From contig CALFJB010000035.1 in NCBI GenBank assembly GCA_937877565.1, positions 62,001 through 126,000 of the forward strand: a stretch of DNA of 64,000 nt, read 5' to 3'. Shown one piece after another: positions 33,683 to 41,934 of the stretch. The position numbers were made by a program, and so were the translations under genes. Source of the DNA: an uncultured Selenomonadales bacterium (GTDB taxonomy: Bacteria; Bacillota; Negativicutes; Selenomonadales; Selenomonadaceae). The notes beneath the pieces were generated by a model. The model did not search any database. It was not told the DNA's origin and worked only from the letters and a program-made list of their open reading frames with translations. Every line of letters begins with the position of its first letter. The stretch's first letter is position 1.

Positions 33683-33787
33683 TTGGCAAAATACATAATG
33701 TTTCAAGGCACGGCGTCAAATGTTGGAAAAAGTATTCTGACAACTACGCTTTGCCGAATTTTTTTATTTAAAATTGCGTCGTTTTAA
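33683..33787 (+). pseudogene. Truncated ghost copy of the cobQ start
   Basis: 33685-33768 matches the first 28 codons of cobQ (33842-33925) with only about five differences, including the P-loop GTASNVGKS. It begins with TTG instead of ATG, runs into unrelated sequence (FLFKIASF) and stops at 33785. The repeat unit is about 157 bases apart. Confidence 0.85.
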
Positions 33788-33801
33788 TTTTGAATTGAAA
33801 C

Positions 33802-33810
33802 TGCTATAAT
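33802..33810 (+). promoter_or_regulatory. Extended -10 element upstream of cobQ
   Basis: TGCTATAAT: TG plus consensus TATAAT (33805-33810), 30 bases before the cobQ ATG. The -35 (TTTTAA, 33782-33787) is weak. It is located in the sequence unique to the second copy, which could explain why that copy is the live gene. Confidence 0.55.
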
Positions 33811-33839
33811 TTTTCAAAAAATAAAAGGCGGTTGAATTT

Positions 33840-35273
33840 ATGGCAAAATACATAATGTTTCAAGGCACAGCGTCGAACGTTGGAAAAAGTATTCTGACAA
33901 CGGCACTTTGCCGAATTTTTTTTCAGGAAGGTTACAAAGTCACGCCGTTTAAATCGCAAAATATGAGCAATAATTCATTCGTAACGGCGGAAGGATTGGA
34001 AATGGGACGCGCCCAAGTTGCACAAGCGGAGGCGGCTAATATTGCGCCAAATGTTTTAATGAATCCTGTACTTTTGAAACCAACTGGAAATGCAACTTCG
34101 CAGGTTATAATTAACGGTAAACCCGTTGGAATTTTTTCAGCGGCGGAATATCACACAAGCTACGCTAAAACCGCGTTTGAGGCGTCTAAAACCGCCATGA
34201 AACGTCTTGACGAAGAATTTGATATAATTGTTATCGAAGGCGCGGGAAGTCCCGCAGAAGTCAATTTAAAGGCGAATGATATTGTAAATATGCGCGTGGC
34301 GAAACATTTAAACGCGCCTGTAATTTTAGTAGCAGATATTGACAGAGGCGGTTGTTTGGCGGCGATTGTAGGAACGTTGGAACTTTTGGACGAAGACGAA
34401 CGCGCACTTGTCAAAGGGATTGTGATAAATAAATTTCGCGGCGATGTGAAATTATTTTTACCGGCGGTTGAATTTCTGGAAAATAAAACCGGCAAGCCTG
34501 TATTGGGAATTTTGCCGTACATTGAAAAATTGGGAATTGATGACGAAGATTCAGTTTCGATTGACGAAAAAATTTCAAGCGGCGGCGAAATAAATATTGC
34601 GGTAATTCAGCTAAAAAAAATATCCAATTTCACAGATTTTGACAGTTTGGCGGGCGAAAATGACGTAAATTTATTCTACGCCAAAACTGCTGACGAATTG
34701 GAAACTGCAGATTTAATCATTTTGCCGGGCAGTAAAAATACTTCTGAAGATTTAATTTGGCTGAAGGAAAATAATTTTGTCGCGCAGATTTTCAAAAAGC
34801 CTGTAATTGGAATTTGCGGCGGTTTTCAAATGCTCGGCAGAAAAATTTTTGATCCTTTGCAAACTGAATCAAGCTACACCGAACTTGACGGATTAAACCT
34901 TTTGCCGCTTGAAACTACATTTGCTGAAAATAAATTTACCAAACAAGTTACAGTTAATGCAAATTTTAATTTTTTGAGCAGTCACATAGAAGCAGAAAAT
35001 CTTGACGGCTACGAAATTCATTCCGGCGTCAGCAACATTTCAGAAAAATTTGTAACGGCTGAAAATGTTTTAGGTACGTACATTCACGGAATTTTTGACA
35101 ATGATAATTTTAGACGGCAAATTTTAAATGCAATTCGTAAAACTAAAAATTTACCGCCGCTTGAGGTTACTAGAAATTTTCGCGCTGAAAAGCAAAAAAA
35201 TTACGAACGACTTGCAAAAATCGTCCGTGAAAATTTAAATATGGAATTGCTGAATAAAATTATCTTTGATTAA
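33840..35273 (+). CDS. cobQ: Cobyric acid synthase CobQ
   Basis: 477 residues. Amidates the b, d, e and g side chains of adenosyl-cobyrinic acid diamide. P-loop QGTASNVGKS, FKSQNMSNN, EGAGSPAEVNL, VADIDRGG, then the class I glutaminase with GICGGFQMLG (nucleophilic Cys) and GTYIHGIF (His). ATG 33840 with AAAGGCGG. No other cobalamin gene is in the window. The upstream ghost copy and the downstream MNT/HEPN pair (15 bp) mark local rearrangement. Confidence 0.96.
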   Translation: MAKYIMFQGTASNVGKSILTTALCRIFFQEGYKVTPFKSQNMSNNSFVTAEGLEMGRAQVAQAEAANIAPNVLMNPVLLKPTGNATSQVIINGKPVGIFSAAEYHTSYAKTAFEASKTAMKRLDEEFDIIVIEGAGSPAEVNLKANDIVNMRVAKHLNAPVILVADIDRGGCLAAIVGTLELLDEDERALVKGIVINKFRGDVKLFLPAVEFLENKTGKPVLGILPYIEKLGIDDEDSVSIDEKISSGGEINIAVIQLKKISNFTDFDSLAGENDVNLFYAKTADELETADLIILPGSKNTSEDLIWLKENNFVAQIFKKPVIGICGGFQMLGRKIFDPLQTESSYTELDGLNLLPLETTFAENKFTKQVTVNANFNFLSSHIEAENLDGYEIHSGVSNISEKFVTAENVLGTYIHGIFDNDNFRRQILNAIRKTKNLPPLEVTRNFRAEKQKNYERLAKIVRENLNMELLNKIIFD

Positions 35274-35288
35274 AAGGAGTTGAAAACT

Positions 35289-35627
35289 ATGAACGCAATG
35301 CCGAATTTAGATATTATCTGCCAAAAAGTTGTTGAATGCTACAAAAAAATTTACGGCGATAAAATCAAGGCAATTTTTTTGTATGGCAGTTACGCACGCG
35401 GAGACTTTGACGAAGAATCTGACATAGATTTTGCGGCGATTGTAGAAGGTGAAAAGCCTCAATGGAACGAAAAACGCCATGAACTTGTTCACGAAACGGG
35501 CGAAATTGATTTGGAATATGATATTTTTATTTCTCCAAAAGTTATTTCAGCCGAATACTTTGACAAATATTTTTCGGAACTTCCTTACTACAGGAACATT
35601 TTGAAAGAAGGTAGACGCCTTGCTTGA
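35289..35627 (+). CDS. MNT nucleotidyltransferase (antitoxin-type)
   Basis: 112 residues from ATG 35289 (AAAAGGAG at 35273-35280). The nucleotidyltransferase motif GSYARGD-x6-DIDF is intact, with a third acidic site in DLEYDIF. In MNT/HEPN pairs this enzyme AMPylates or otherwise neutralises the HEPN toxin. It overlaps the HEPN gene by eight bases and stands right behind cobQ, with which it might share a transcript. Confidence 0.88.
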   Translation: MNAMPNLDIICQKVVECYKKIYGDKIKAIFLYGSYARGDFDEESDIDFAAIVEGEKPQWNEKRHELVHETGEIDLEYDIFISPKVISAEYFDKYFSELPYYRNILKEGRRLA

Positions 35628-35997
35628 TTTAACTAAATATCGACTGGACAGAGCAACTGAATTTCTTTCAGCCTCAAAAATTATGCTTGAAAATAATTGT
35701 TATAAAGATTCAATCAACCGTTCATACTACGCCATTTTTACAACAATTCGCGCCATTTTGGCGGAAAATGAAATTGACTTTAAAAAACATTCCGTAGTTA
35801 TCAGTTATTTTCGTCAGCATTATATCAAGACGAAAATTTTTGATGTCAAATTTTCCCAATATGTTGGTGACGCTTTTGAAATTAGAAATAACTGCGATTA
35901 TGAAGATTTTTATATTGCTTCTCGTGAAGATGCTGAAACTCAATATAACAACGCCGTTGAATTTTATGACGCGGTTAAAAATTTTCTTGAAAAATGA
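35620..35997 (+). CDS. HEPN-domain protein (toxin-type, COG1895/UPF0332-like)
   Basis: 125 residues, all helical: RATEFLSASKIMLENNCYKDSINRSYYAIF is the classic HEPN helix pair (quoted in part), followed by KHSVVISYF and RNNCDYEDFY, the family's R-x4-DY variant. TTG start 35620 inside the 3' end of the MNT gene, so translation is coupled. HEPN partners are typically ribonucleases or RNA-binding proteins; the RNase RxxxxH motif is not present in canonical form (RNNCDY), so activity is uncertain. A terminator follows. Confidence 0.85.
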   Translation: MLDLTKYRLDRATEFLSASKIMLENNCYKDSINRSYYAIFTTIRAILAENEIDFKKHSVVISYFRQHYIKTKIFDVKFSQYVGDAFEIRNNCDYEDFYIASREDAETQYNNAVEFYDAVKNFLEK

Positions 35998-36009
35998 AAA
36001 TTATCAGTG

Positions 36010-36033
36010 CGGGCAAATCAAGCCCGTTTTTTT
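36010..36033. terminator. Intrinsic terminator between convergent genes
   Basis: CGGGC, 7-base loop, GCCCG, seven T on the plus strand; ends the cobQ-MNT-HEPN run next to the sstT stop. Confidence 0.82.
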
Positions 36034-36036
36034 ATT

Positions 36037-37278
36037 TTAGCGCGGAATTAAATCTGAAGGTTTTAATTCGCCTTTCGCCGCACGTTGTGCAAATTCTGCC
36101 GTTGCCGTAAAAAGTACGTCGCTTGAAGAATTTAAAGCCGTTTCGCAAGAATCCTGCAACACGCCGATTATAAATCCTACGCCGACAACTTGCATTGAAA
36201 TATCTGATGAGATTCCAAAACTTGAGCAAGCAACGGGAATTAACAAAAGTGAACCGCCTGCAACGCCGGATGCGCCGCAAGCTCCAACTGTCGAAATTAA
36301 ACAAAGTAATAAAGCTGTCGGCATATCAACATTTATTCCCAAAGTGTGCGCCGTCGCCAAACTCAAAACTGCAATAGTTATCGCCGCGCCCGCCATATTT
36401 ATTGTTGCACCTAATGGAATTGAAACCGAATAAATATTTTCGTCCAGTCTCAACTTTTTGCACAAACTCATATTGACAGGGATATTTGCCGCCGAACTTC
36501 TTGTAAAGAAAGCGTATATTCCACTTTCGCGCAGGGTTGCAAAAACTAACGGGTATGGATTCATTCGCAATTTTAACCAAACAATGAAAGGATTCATTAT
36601 TAAAGCTACGCTGAAGAACGCGCCCAAAAGTACGCACAATAATTTTGCATAACCTAAAAGCGCGTCAATTCCTGAAGTTCCTATTGCGTCGGCAACAAGT
36701 CCCATAATTCCGAACGGCGCAAAACGAATTACCCATTGCACAACTTGAGTTACTGCCTTTGCCAAGTCCGCTAAAACTTTGTGCGTATTTTCGCCCGCCT
36801 GTCTTAAAGCTAAGCCCATTATGACGCCCCAAGCCAAAATTCCAATGTAATTTGCATTTGTCAGCGCGTGTATTGGATTGTCAACAACATTCATTATTAC
36901 ATTTTGCAAAACTTCAATAATTCCACTCGGCGGCGTAATTTCTGCGCCTTCAGTTTGCAAATTTAAACTCGTCGGGAATAAAAATGACGCTGTAACTGCA
37001 ACCAACGACGCGCAAAAAGTACCTATCACGTACAGTTGAATTATTGGTTTCATTGAGGAGCTTGATTCTGATTTTTGCGAAAGTGCATTCATTACCAACA
37101 CGAAAACTAAGATTGGCGCAACGCCTTTCAGCGCGTTTACAAATAATTTGCCGAAAACTGCGATGAACGGAATTACAAATGGAACGAATAACGCTAAAAT
37201 AATTCCAACTACAAGACCTATGGCGATTAGCTTTATTAACGCCGTTTCGCCATAAATCTTTCCTACTTTTCCTAACAT
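36037..37278 (-). CDS. sstT: Na+/serine-threonine symporter SstT
   Basis: 413 residues from ATG 37278 (GGAGGTTATTTA upstream; the frame is open to 37311). A dicarboxylate/amino acid:cation symporter fold with eight main membrane segments; TRSSAANIPVNM (serine-rich re-entrant loop), SIPLGATINMAGAA (NMAGAA binding region) and VGACGASGVAGGSLLL place it in the SstT branch. Imports serine and threonine with sodium. Single gene. Confidence 0.92.
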   Translation of the reverse strand: MLGKVGKIYGETALIKLIAIGLVVGIILALFVPFVIPFIAVFGKLFVNALKGVAPILVFVLVMNALSQKSESSSSMKPIIQLYVIGTFCASLVAVTASFLFPTSLNLQTEGAEITPPSGIIEVLQNVIMNVVDNPIHALTNANYIGILAWGVIMGLALRQAGENTHKVLADLAKAVTQVVQWVIRFAPFGIMGLVADAIGTSGIDALLGYAKLLCVLLGAFFSVALIMNPFIVWLKLRMNPYPLVFATLRESGIYAFFTRSSAANIPVNMSLCKKLRLDENIYSVSIPLGATINMAGAAITIAVLSLATAHTLGINVDMPTALLLCLISTVGACGASGVAGGSLLLIPVACSSFGISSDISMQVVGVGFIIGVLQDSCETALNSSSDVLFTATAEFAQRAAKGELKPSDLIPR

Positions 37279-37411
37279 TAAATAACCTCCAAAAAAATTT
37301 TTCCGCGCCATTATACCACTAATTCACTTAATCAGCAAAAATCTAATTTGCAGGAAAAATTTTGACATTGCAGAAATTGACAAGCAGTAAAATTTAGAAA
37401 GAAGCGATAAC

Positions 37412-38467
37412 TTGATAAAGATAAAAAATTTAGGCTTGGAACTTGCACAAAAAGAAATTTTTTCAGGTTTAAATATTGAAATTAGACGCGGCGAAAAATT
37501 GGGAATAACCGGCGGTGAAGGTGCGGGAAAATCTTCCTTGCTTGATATTTTGGCGGGCAGATTGATTCAAACTGCGGGAGAATTGGAAATTAACGGCGAA
37601 TGTTTAACCATCACTGGAACTATTGCAGATTTTTCAGAATTGCGAATGGCTGAAATGTCCGCACTTGAAAAATTGAAACGTACTTTGCGCCATTTGAACG
37701 ATTCAGAAATTATTTTGTTGCTTGATGAACCGACAAAAAATCTTGACGCTGAAGGTATTGAGTGGCTGATAAATTTTTTAAACGAACGCACAAATCTTAC
37801 CGCCGTTATTGTAAGCAATGACAGATATTTTTTAAAGCGCACTTGCCCAAAAATTATTCGTCTCGGTAACATTCAAGCTCCAAAAATTAATTTGGAATGT
37901 ACGCCGCTGCCGGAAAATACCGCCGCGCTTGTTGTTAAAAGTCTGGTAAAAGTTCGCGCAGGTGAAACGGTATTTCAACACGTCGGCTTTACAATTCGGC
38001 AGGGGCAAAAAGTTGCACTTGTCGGCAAAAATAATATTGGGCGTTCCAAACTTTTAAAAACTTTAATAACCGCGTGGCAAAATCCAATTACAAACGGCGG
38101 AGTTGAACGCGGTACAATAAAATTCGCCGAAGGCTTGAAAGTGGCGTATATGCCGAAAGTTTATTCAAGTGCAACGGCAAAAATCGAATTGGAAAATATT
38201 CAAAATACCGGCGCAAATTTTTTACTGTTGGATTCTCCTACCGCTTGTCTTGATTTACCGGCGATTGAAGAATTTGAACGCGCCTTGCAAAATTTCAAAG
38301 GTACGATTATTTTTTCTGAAGAAGACCGCGCCTTTTTGGAAAACGTGGCAAACAGAATTATCGACGTTGCACCGAGCGGCACGGTTGACAGAATTTCAAC
38401 TTATGAAGAATTTTTGGCAAATGAAACTGTCAAAACTCAAATTAAAGAAAAATATAATTTGCAATGA
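37412..38467 (+). CDS. Degenerate two-domain ABC protein (ABC-F-like)
   Basis: 351 residues, far shorter than ABC-F proteins (500-650). Domain 1 has an intact Walker A (GGEGAGKSS) and Walker B (IILLLDEPT) with NDRYF as in ABC-F H-loop regions; domain 2 has a decayed Walker A (GKNNIGRSK, Arg for Lys position shifted) and FLLLDSPT with Ser for the catalytic Glu. Neither domain has an LSGGQ signature and the P-site linker is missing. No membrane partner nearby. It may be a regulatory or non-hydrolysing relative. TTG start at 37412 with GAAAGAAG. Confidence 0.72.
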   Translation: MIKIKNLGLELAQKEIFSGLNIEIRRGEKLGITGGEGAGKSSLLDILAGRLIQTAGELEINGECLTITGTIADFSELRMAEMSALEKLKRTLRHLNDSEIILLLDEPTKNLDAEGIEWLINFLNERTNLTAVIVSNDRYFLKRTCPKIIRLGNIQAPKINLECTPLPENTAALVVKSLVKVRAGETVFQHVGFTIRQGQKVALVGKNNIGRSKLLKTLITAWQNPITNGGVERGTIKFAEGLKVAYMPKVYSSATAKIELENIQNTGANFLLLDSPTACLDLPAIEEFERALQNFKGTIIFSEEDRAFLENVANRIIDVAPSGTVDRISTYEEFLANETVKTQIKEKYNLQ

Positions 38468-38470
38468 AAG

Positions 38471-38499
38471 TTGACAGAAAAAACTTGAATAGCTATAAT
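38471..38499 (+). promoter_or_regulatory. Consensus promoter for an antisense RNA (unit 3)
   Basis: TTGACA (38471-38476), 17 bases, TATAAT (38494-38499): perfect. No reading frame follows; transcription from about 38506 runs toward and into the 3' part of the convergent small-peptide gene at 38714-38794. Confidence 0.85.
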
Positions 38500-38525
38500 T
38501 CAGTTGTAAATGATTTTTGACAATC

Positions 38526-38560
38526 GAAAAAGGACAGCCGGTTTTGCACGTCGGCTATCC
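38526..38560 (-). terminator. Distal terminator hairpin (copy 1) of unit 3
   Basis: Minus strand GGATAGCC, 13-base loop, GGCTGTCC then TTTTT. It is a near copy of the hairpin at 38624-38657, 97 bases away. Confidence 0.75.
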
Positions 38561-38623
38561 TCTAAATACAGTTTTGAGTTAGTGTTGATTGATTTAGCTT
38601 ATTTTTAAAGTTTTTTGCAACTG

Positions 38624-38657
38624 AAAAAGGACAGCCGGTTTGGAACGTCGGCTATCC
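38624..38657 (-). terminator. Proximal terminator hairpin (copy 2) of unit 3
   Basis: Minus strand GGATAGCC, loop, GGCTGTCC then TTTTT. Lies 57 bases after the peptide stop. Confidence 0.8.
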
Positions 38658-38713
38658 CCAAAAATCATGTAGACTTTTTAGATTTACCGCCGTTGGCGGC
38701 TTACTTTTTGCCC

Positions 38714-38794
38714 TTACTTAAAGAACACATCATAGATGATGAGTCCGACTTGAATAGCCTTCAGTGCCAAATCGGCAATCTGGTATTTAGTCAT
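38714..38794 (-). CDS. 26-residue hydrophobic peptide, putative type I toxin (unit 3)
   Basis: ATG 38794 eight bases behind GGAGG. The peptide is MTKYQIADLALKAIQVG-LIIYDVFFK: one short amphipathic to hydrophobic helix with Lys at the end, similar in size to TxpA/Fst-class toxins but not obviously homologous to units 1 and 2. It has a strong promoter (38850-38878), a leader hairpin with GNRA loop covering the ribosome site, tandem terminators and a convergent consensus promoter. All these are features of type I toxin-antitoxin loci; toxicity is inference. Confidence 0.65.
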   Translation of the reverse strand: MTKYQIADLALKAIQVGLIIYDVFFK

Positions 38795-38802
38795 TATCAT
38801 CA

Positions 38803-38820
38803 CCTCCCCTCACGGGGAAG
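38803..38820 (-). promoter_or_regulatory. Hairpin sequestering the Shine-Dalgarno of unit 3
   Basis: On the minus strand CTTCCCC (38820-38814), loop GTGA, GGGGAGG (38809-38803): a 7-pair stem (one G-T) that contains the whole ribosome site. Confidence 0.7.
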
Positions 38821-38849
38821 CCGACAACCAACTGCCTTTTTCTGCGTGG

Positions 38850-38878
38850 ATTATAGCAAATTGCCGCCACGCTGTAAA
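38850..38878 (-). promoter_or_regulatory. Promoter of unit 3 peptide
   Basis: Minus strand TTTACA (38878-38873), 17 bases, TATAAT (38855-38850). Confidence 0.82.
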
Positions 38879-38922
38879 GGTTTATTTTTTTGCAATTCAA
38901 GCGCAACGGCAATTTCAATGAT

Positions 38923-40209
38923 TCAGCGTTTACTCAAAACTAAATCCAGCGCGTTTAAAACGTCGTCAACATTTTCTTTTGTAATGACAAGCGGCGGCTG
39001 GAACGCCATAACATTTCTACTGACGCCGCCTTTGCCGATAATAAAGCCGTTATCCTTCAAAACTTCCAAAACTTCATCAAGCTCTTTGGCGGCAGGAGTT
39101 TTATCAGCGTGAACAAATTCCGCGCCAATCATCAATCCTATACCGCGCACGTCGCCGATTATAGGATATTTTTTTTGCAATTCCAAAAGTCCGCTTTTAA
39201 GTTGTTCGCCGCGCTGTCTTGCATTTTCCATTAAATTATTTTCAGCAATATAATCTAAAACTGCAAGCCCCGCCGTCGTTGAAACGGGATTGCCGCCCAA
39301 AGTTGACGCGCCGGGGCGTGTATAAGTGTCAGCAATTTCAGCCGTCGAAATAAACGCGCTGATAGGTTGCCCGTTGCCCAACGCCTTTGCCACGCTCATA
39401 ATATCCGGCACAACGTCAAAATTTTCAATCGCAAACATTTTGCCGGTACGTGCAAAGCCTGTTTGTACTTCGTCATCAATCAAAAGTGCGCCGTACTTTT
39501 TCAAAATTTCTTTGACGCGCTTAAAATAATTTTTCGGCGGCACAACAATTCCCGCGTTTCCTTGAATAGGTTCAGCAATTAACGCGGCGGGTTTACCTGA
39601 AGTTGAAGTTTGAATAACCGTTTCAATTTTGTTGGCACATTCTAAATCACATTCGGGATATTTTTTACCGAGCGGACAGCGATAACAATAAGGATTGGGC
39701 GCAAAATGAATCCCGCCAACAGGATTGGGATCAGTGCGCCACATTCCAATACCGGTTAAACTCATTGTAAGTTTTGTGCGCCCGTGCAAGCCGTTTTGAA
39801 GTGCAATAAATTCTGAACTTTTCGTATAAATCGACGCCAATAAAAGCGAACCTTCATTTGCCTCTGTACCGGTTGAGCAGAAAAAACTTTTTTGCAAATT
39901 GCCCGGCGTAACTTTAGCCAATTTTTCGGCAAGGTTGACAAAGTTTTCAGTCAGATAAATGTTGCAGACGTGTTGCAGTTTTTGAATCTGCGCGATCATC
40001 TTTTCAGTAATGGCGGGGTTGCAATGACCGCAGTTTATAACCGAAACGCCCGCGTACATATCCAAATATTTTTTGCCTTCGCTGTCAAAAAGATATTGCA
40101 TTTGCCCGCGTACAAATTCCGGCGGATTAAAATAAAAGTGTCCGAGACACGGCATAATATATTTTTTCTTTTTGTCAAGGACGCCTTGCGCCCCAATGTA
40201 TTCGCTCAT
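38923..40209 (-). CDS. Class III aminotransferase (PLP-dependent)
   Basis: 428 residues. Binds PLP through the Lys in SVAKALGNGQPISA; STGTEANEGS (phosphate cup), GLHGRTK and IDDEVQTGFARTGK are hallmarks of the ornithine/GABA/AGXT2 branch. An unusual Cys-rich segment YCYRCPLGKKYPECDLEC near residue 180 resembles that of some bacterial alanine-glyoxylate or beta-alanine type enzymes and may bind metal. ATG 40209 directly follows the stop of the LptA-like gene, so these are translationally coupled despite unrelated functions. Substrate uncertain. Confidence 0.88.
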   Translation of the reverse strand: MSEYIGAQGVLDKKKKYIMPCLGHFYFNPPEFVRGQMQYLFDSEGKKYLDMYAGVSVINCGHCNPAITEKMIAQIQKLQHVCNIYLTENFVNLAEKLAKVTPGNLQKSFFCSTGTEANEGSLLLASIYTKSSEFIALQNGLHGRTKLTMSLTGIGMWRTDPNPVGGIHFAPNPYCYRCPLGKKYPECDLECANKIETVIQTSTSGKPAALIAEPIQGNAGIVVPPKNYFKRVKEILKKYGALLIDDEVQTGFARTGKMFAIENFDVVPDIMSVAKALGNGQPISAFISTAEIADTYTRPGASTLGGNPVSTTAGLAVLDYIAENNLMENARQRGEQLKSGLLELQKKYPIIGDVRGIGLMIGAEFVHADKTPAAKELDEVLEVLKDNGFIIGKGGVSRNVMAFQPPLVITKENVDDVLNALDLVLSKR

Positions 40210-40806
40210 TTAATTTTCCTCACTTTTATCATCGTCAGGATTGGGAATTTCAATAGTTGGAATTTTAGATTTTTCTTCAAGCAAGATAATCTTTTTTTCA
40301 ATGACGTTGTAGCGAACGTGCGAATATTTTTTCTTTTTGAGTTTCAAACCGTCTTCAAGTTGTAAATTTTTTTCGCCTTTAACTTTAACATTGCCGTAAA
40401 AATCAACCAGTTTATTTCCCCAATTAAAAACGGCGGTATCTGCAGTAACGTTTAAAACATCTTTGTTAGAGAAATTGACATTGCCGACAACTTCGGCGGT
40501 TTTATTTCTCAACTGAATGTACGCGTTATCGCAGCTGAAATTTTCGTTATCGTGCGAGAGTTTAACATTGCCTTCAGCCCAGCATTTTTGCGAAACGACA
40601 TTTACCTTTGCGCCGTCAGCTTTAATAATCGCCGTAACGCCGCGATTATTCATTTCAACGCGGACGCTATCTTTTAAAACAAAATAACCTTTGAAAACGT
40701 CGTAATATTGTTGCCCCGCTTCAATTTTTGGCATTGCCGCAAAACTTTTGGCAGGAATTAAAAAAATCAGCAACATTATCAGCGGCAAAATTTTTAATAA
40801 TTTCAA
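40210..40806 (-). CDS. LptA/OstA-like periplasmic protein
   Basis: 198 residues with signal peptide (MKLLKILPLIMLLIFLIPAKSFA). The mature part is a series of short beta strands with the OstA-N pattern (AKVNVVSQKCWAEGNVKLSHD, AEVVGNVNFSNKD, LVDFYGNVKVKGEKN, given in pieces), as in the lipopolysaccharide-transport bridge LptA. Its presence argues for an outer membrane. The C-terminus is acidic (PDDDKSEEN). TTG start 40806 with GGAGG. Between an MTHFR-like gene (upstream, 2 bp) and the aminotransferase (downstream, 0 bp). Confidence 0.8.
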   Translation of the reverse strand: MKLLKILPLIMLLIFLIPAKSFAAMPKIEAGQQYYDVFKGYFVLKDSVRVEMNNRGVTAIIKADGAKVNVVSQKCWAEGNVKLSHDNENFSCDNAYIQLRNKTAEVVGNVNFSNKDVLNVTADTAVFNWGNKLVDFYGNVKVKGEKNLQLEDGLKLKKKKYSHVRYNVIEKKIILLEEKSKIPTIEIPNPDDDKSEEN

Positions 40807-40808
40807 TT

Positions 40809-41552
40809 TTAAGCCTCCTTAAAAATTTGCGGCAAAAAGTCAGCAATGTCAATCGTAATTGGCATAAAGTACAAGCCGCCGTTGGTATTTGAAATAAAAT
40901 CTATAACTTTGTGCGAAAAATCTACATTCCAATTCATCGTCGGTTCAAAATCTTTTGGGAAAACGGCTTTATCTTTGCGCTCCCAGTAACCTTTGGAACG
41001 TGCGCTTAAAACCGGCGACACGCCCCAATAAACATCAATACCGGCTAATAAATCTGCGTACATTTCCATAAATCTCATATCAAAAAACGGTTGCGTAAAA
41101 AGTCCAGCCGCGCCCGCCTGAATTTTTCTTTCAACTTTGTAAAGCTCATCACGAATACCGCTGCGATATTGATCAATTCCGGCGTAAACTTTAACGTTGG
41201 GCAATTCTTCACGAAATTTTCTTATTACGTCGATTGATTCGGTTGGATAAACAGTGCGGAGCATATCCTGCGGCGGGTCTCCTGCAATTACCAAAACTTC
41301 AGTGATATTAAATTTTTCAAAAGTTTCTTTGAACGGCAACGGCTTAGATAAATCAATGTCCATTGCGCGGACGTGCGGAATTGTTTGAAGTTTTGGCTGT
41401 GTAAGTTTTGCCGCCTCCCACGGGCGAATTTCACAGCGCATTATATCTGGAATGTTTACGCAGTCTACCTGCGGATATTTTTTTAAAGTTTCAATATCGC
41501 GCAAAATTTCTTCTTCCTTGTGCGGTACAATTTCTACAGCGATTCTACCCAT
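40809..41552 (-). CDS. Methylenetetrahydrofolate reductase-family protein
   Basis: 247 residues from ATG 41552 (GGAGGG upstream; the frame is open to 41567). The barrel fold is suggested by AVEIVPHKEEE (N-terminal strand with Glu), VLVIAGDPPQD (flavin-binding GDPP), RKIQAGAAGLFTQPFFD (motif KxxAGAxxxxTQ, substrate region) and VSPVLSARSKGYW. It is shorter than MetF (about 290) and the middle has diverged, so it could have another C1 or folate role. First gene of the three-gene run. Confidence 0.82.
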   Translation of the reverse strand: MGRIAVEIVPHKEEEILRDIETLKKYPQVDCVNIPDIMRCEIRPWEAAKLTQPKLQTIPHVRAMDIDLSKPLPFKETFEKFNITEVLVIAGDPPQDMLRTVYPTESIDVIRKFREELPNVKVYAGIDQYRSGIRDELYKVERKIQAGAAGLFTQPFFDMRFMEMYADLLAGIDVYWGVSPVLSARSKGYWERKDKAVFPKDFEPTMNWNVDFSHKVIDFISNTNGGLYFMPITIDIADFLPQIFKEA

Positions 41553-41676
41553 AATTAAACCCTCCAAATTTTAATTTAACGTTGTGATTATATCAGATTT
41601 GCTCAAAATGTGCAGGATTTTTTTTCAGTGCGTCGAAAATTTTGAAACTGGAAATTAATTTTGAGGTGGTTTATTT

Positions 41677-41934
41677 TTGATATTTTTTATGATTGTGCCA
41701 AGCATAATGATTGTATCAGTGATTTTGATTCATAAAACTGCAGGCTTTTTCGACTTGAAAATTTCGTACATTGCGCTTGCAATTTGTGCGGTACTTTCAT
41801 TTTTAATTGACGTGGCGGCAGTGGAAATTTCTACCGCTCCCGGACGTGAATATTTTTTTAAATTATTTGCACTAATTTTTGTGGCGGCGGCAGTTGTTAC
41901 GGCTATAAATTTTTATCTGGAGGTAAAAAAATGA
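41677..41934 (+). CDS. Small membrane protein, three segments
   Basis: 85 residues starting at TTG 41677 with GAGGTGG upstream. Hydrophobic segments at about residues 1-20, 27-48 and 60-80, separated by DLK and a STAPGREYF loop. No family recognised. Its stop overlaps the start of the PRC-barrel gene by four bases (ATGA), so the two are coupled and perhaps act together at the membrane. Confidence 0.7.
   Translation: MIFFMIVPSIMIVSVILIHKTAGFFDLKISYIALAICAVLSFLIDVAAVEISTAPGREYFFKLFALIFVAAAVVTAINFYLEVKK

Larger units (their letters stand above)
38506..38706 (+). ncRNA. Putative antitoxin antisense RNA (unit 3)
   Basis: Extent inferred from the promoter at 38471-38499 to a CCGCC-GTT-GGCGG hairpin followed by a T-rich stretch (38688-38706). 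It would be complementary to the 3' untranslated part of the peptide mRNA, including both of its terminator hairpins. Confidence 0.45.

Noticed and set aside
38615..39112. 165-codon open frame on the plus strand
   Set aside because: Runs across the peptide unit and antisense to the aminotransferase; composition and lack of ribosome site argue against it.
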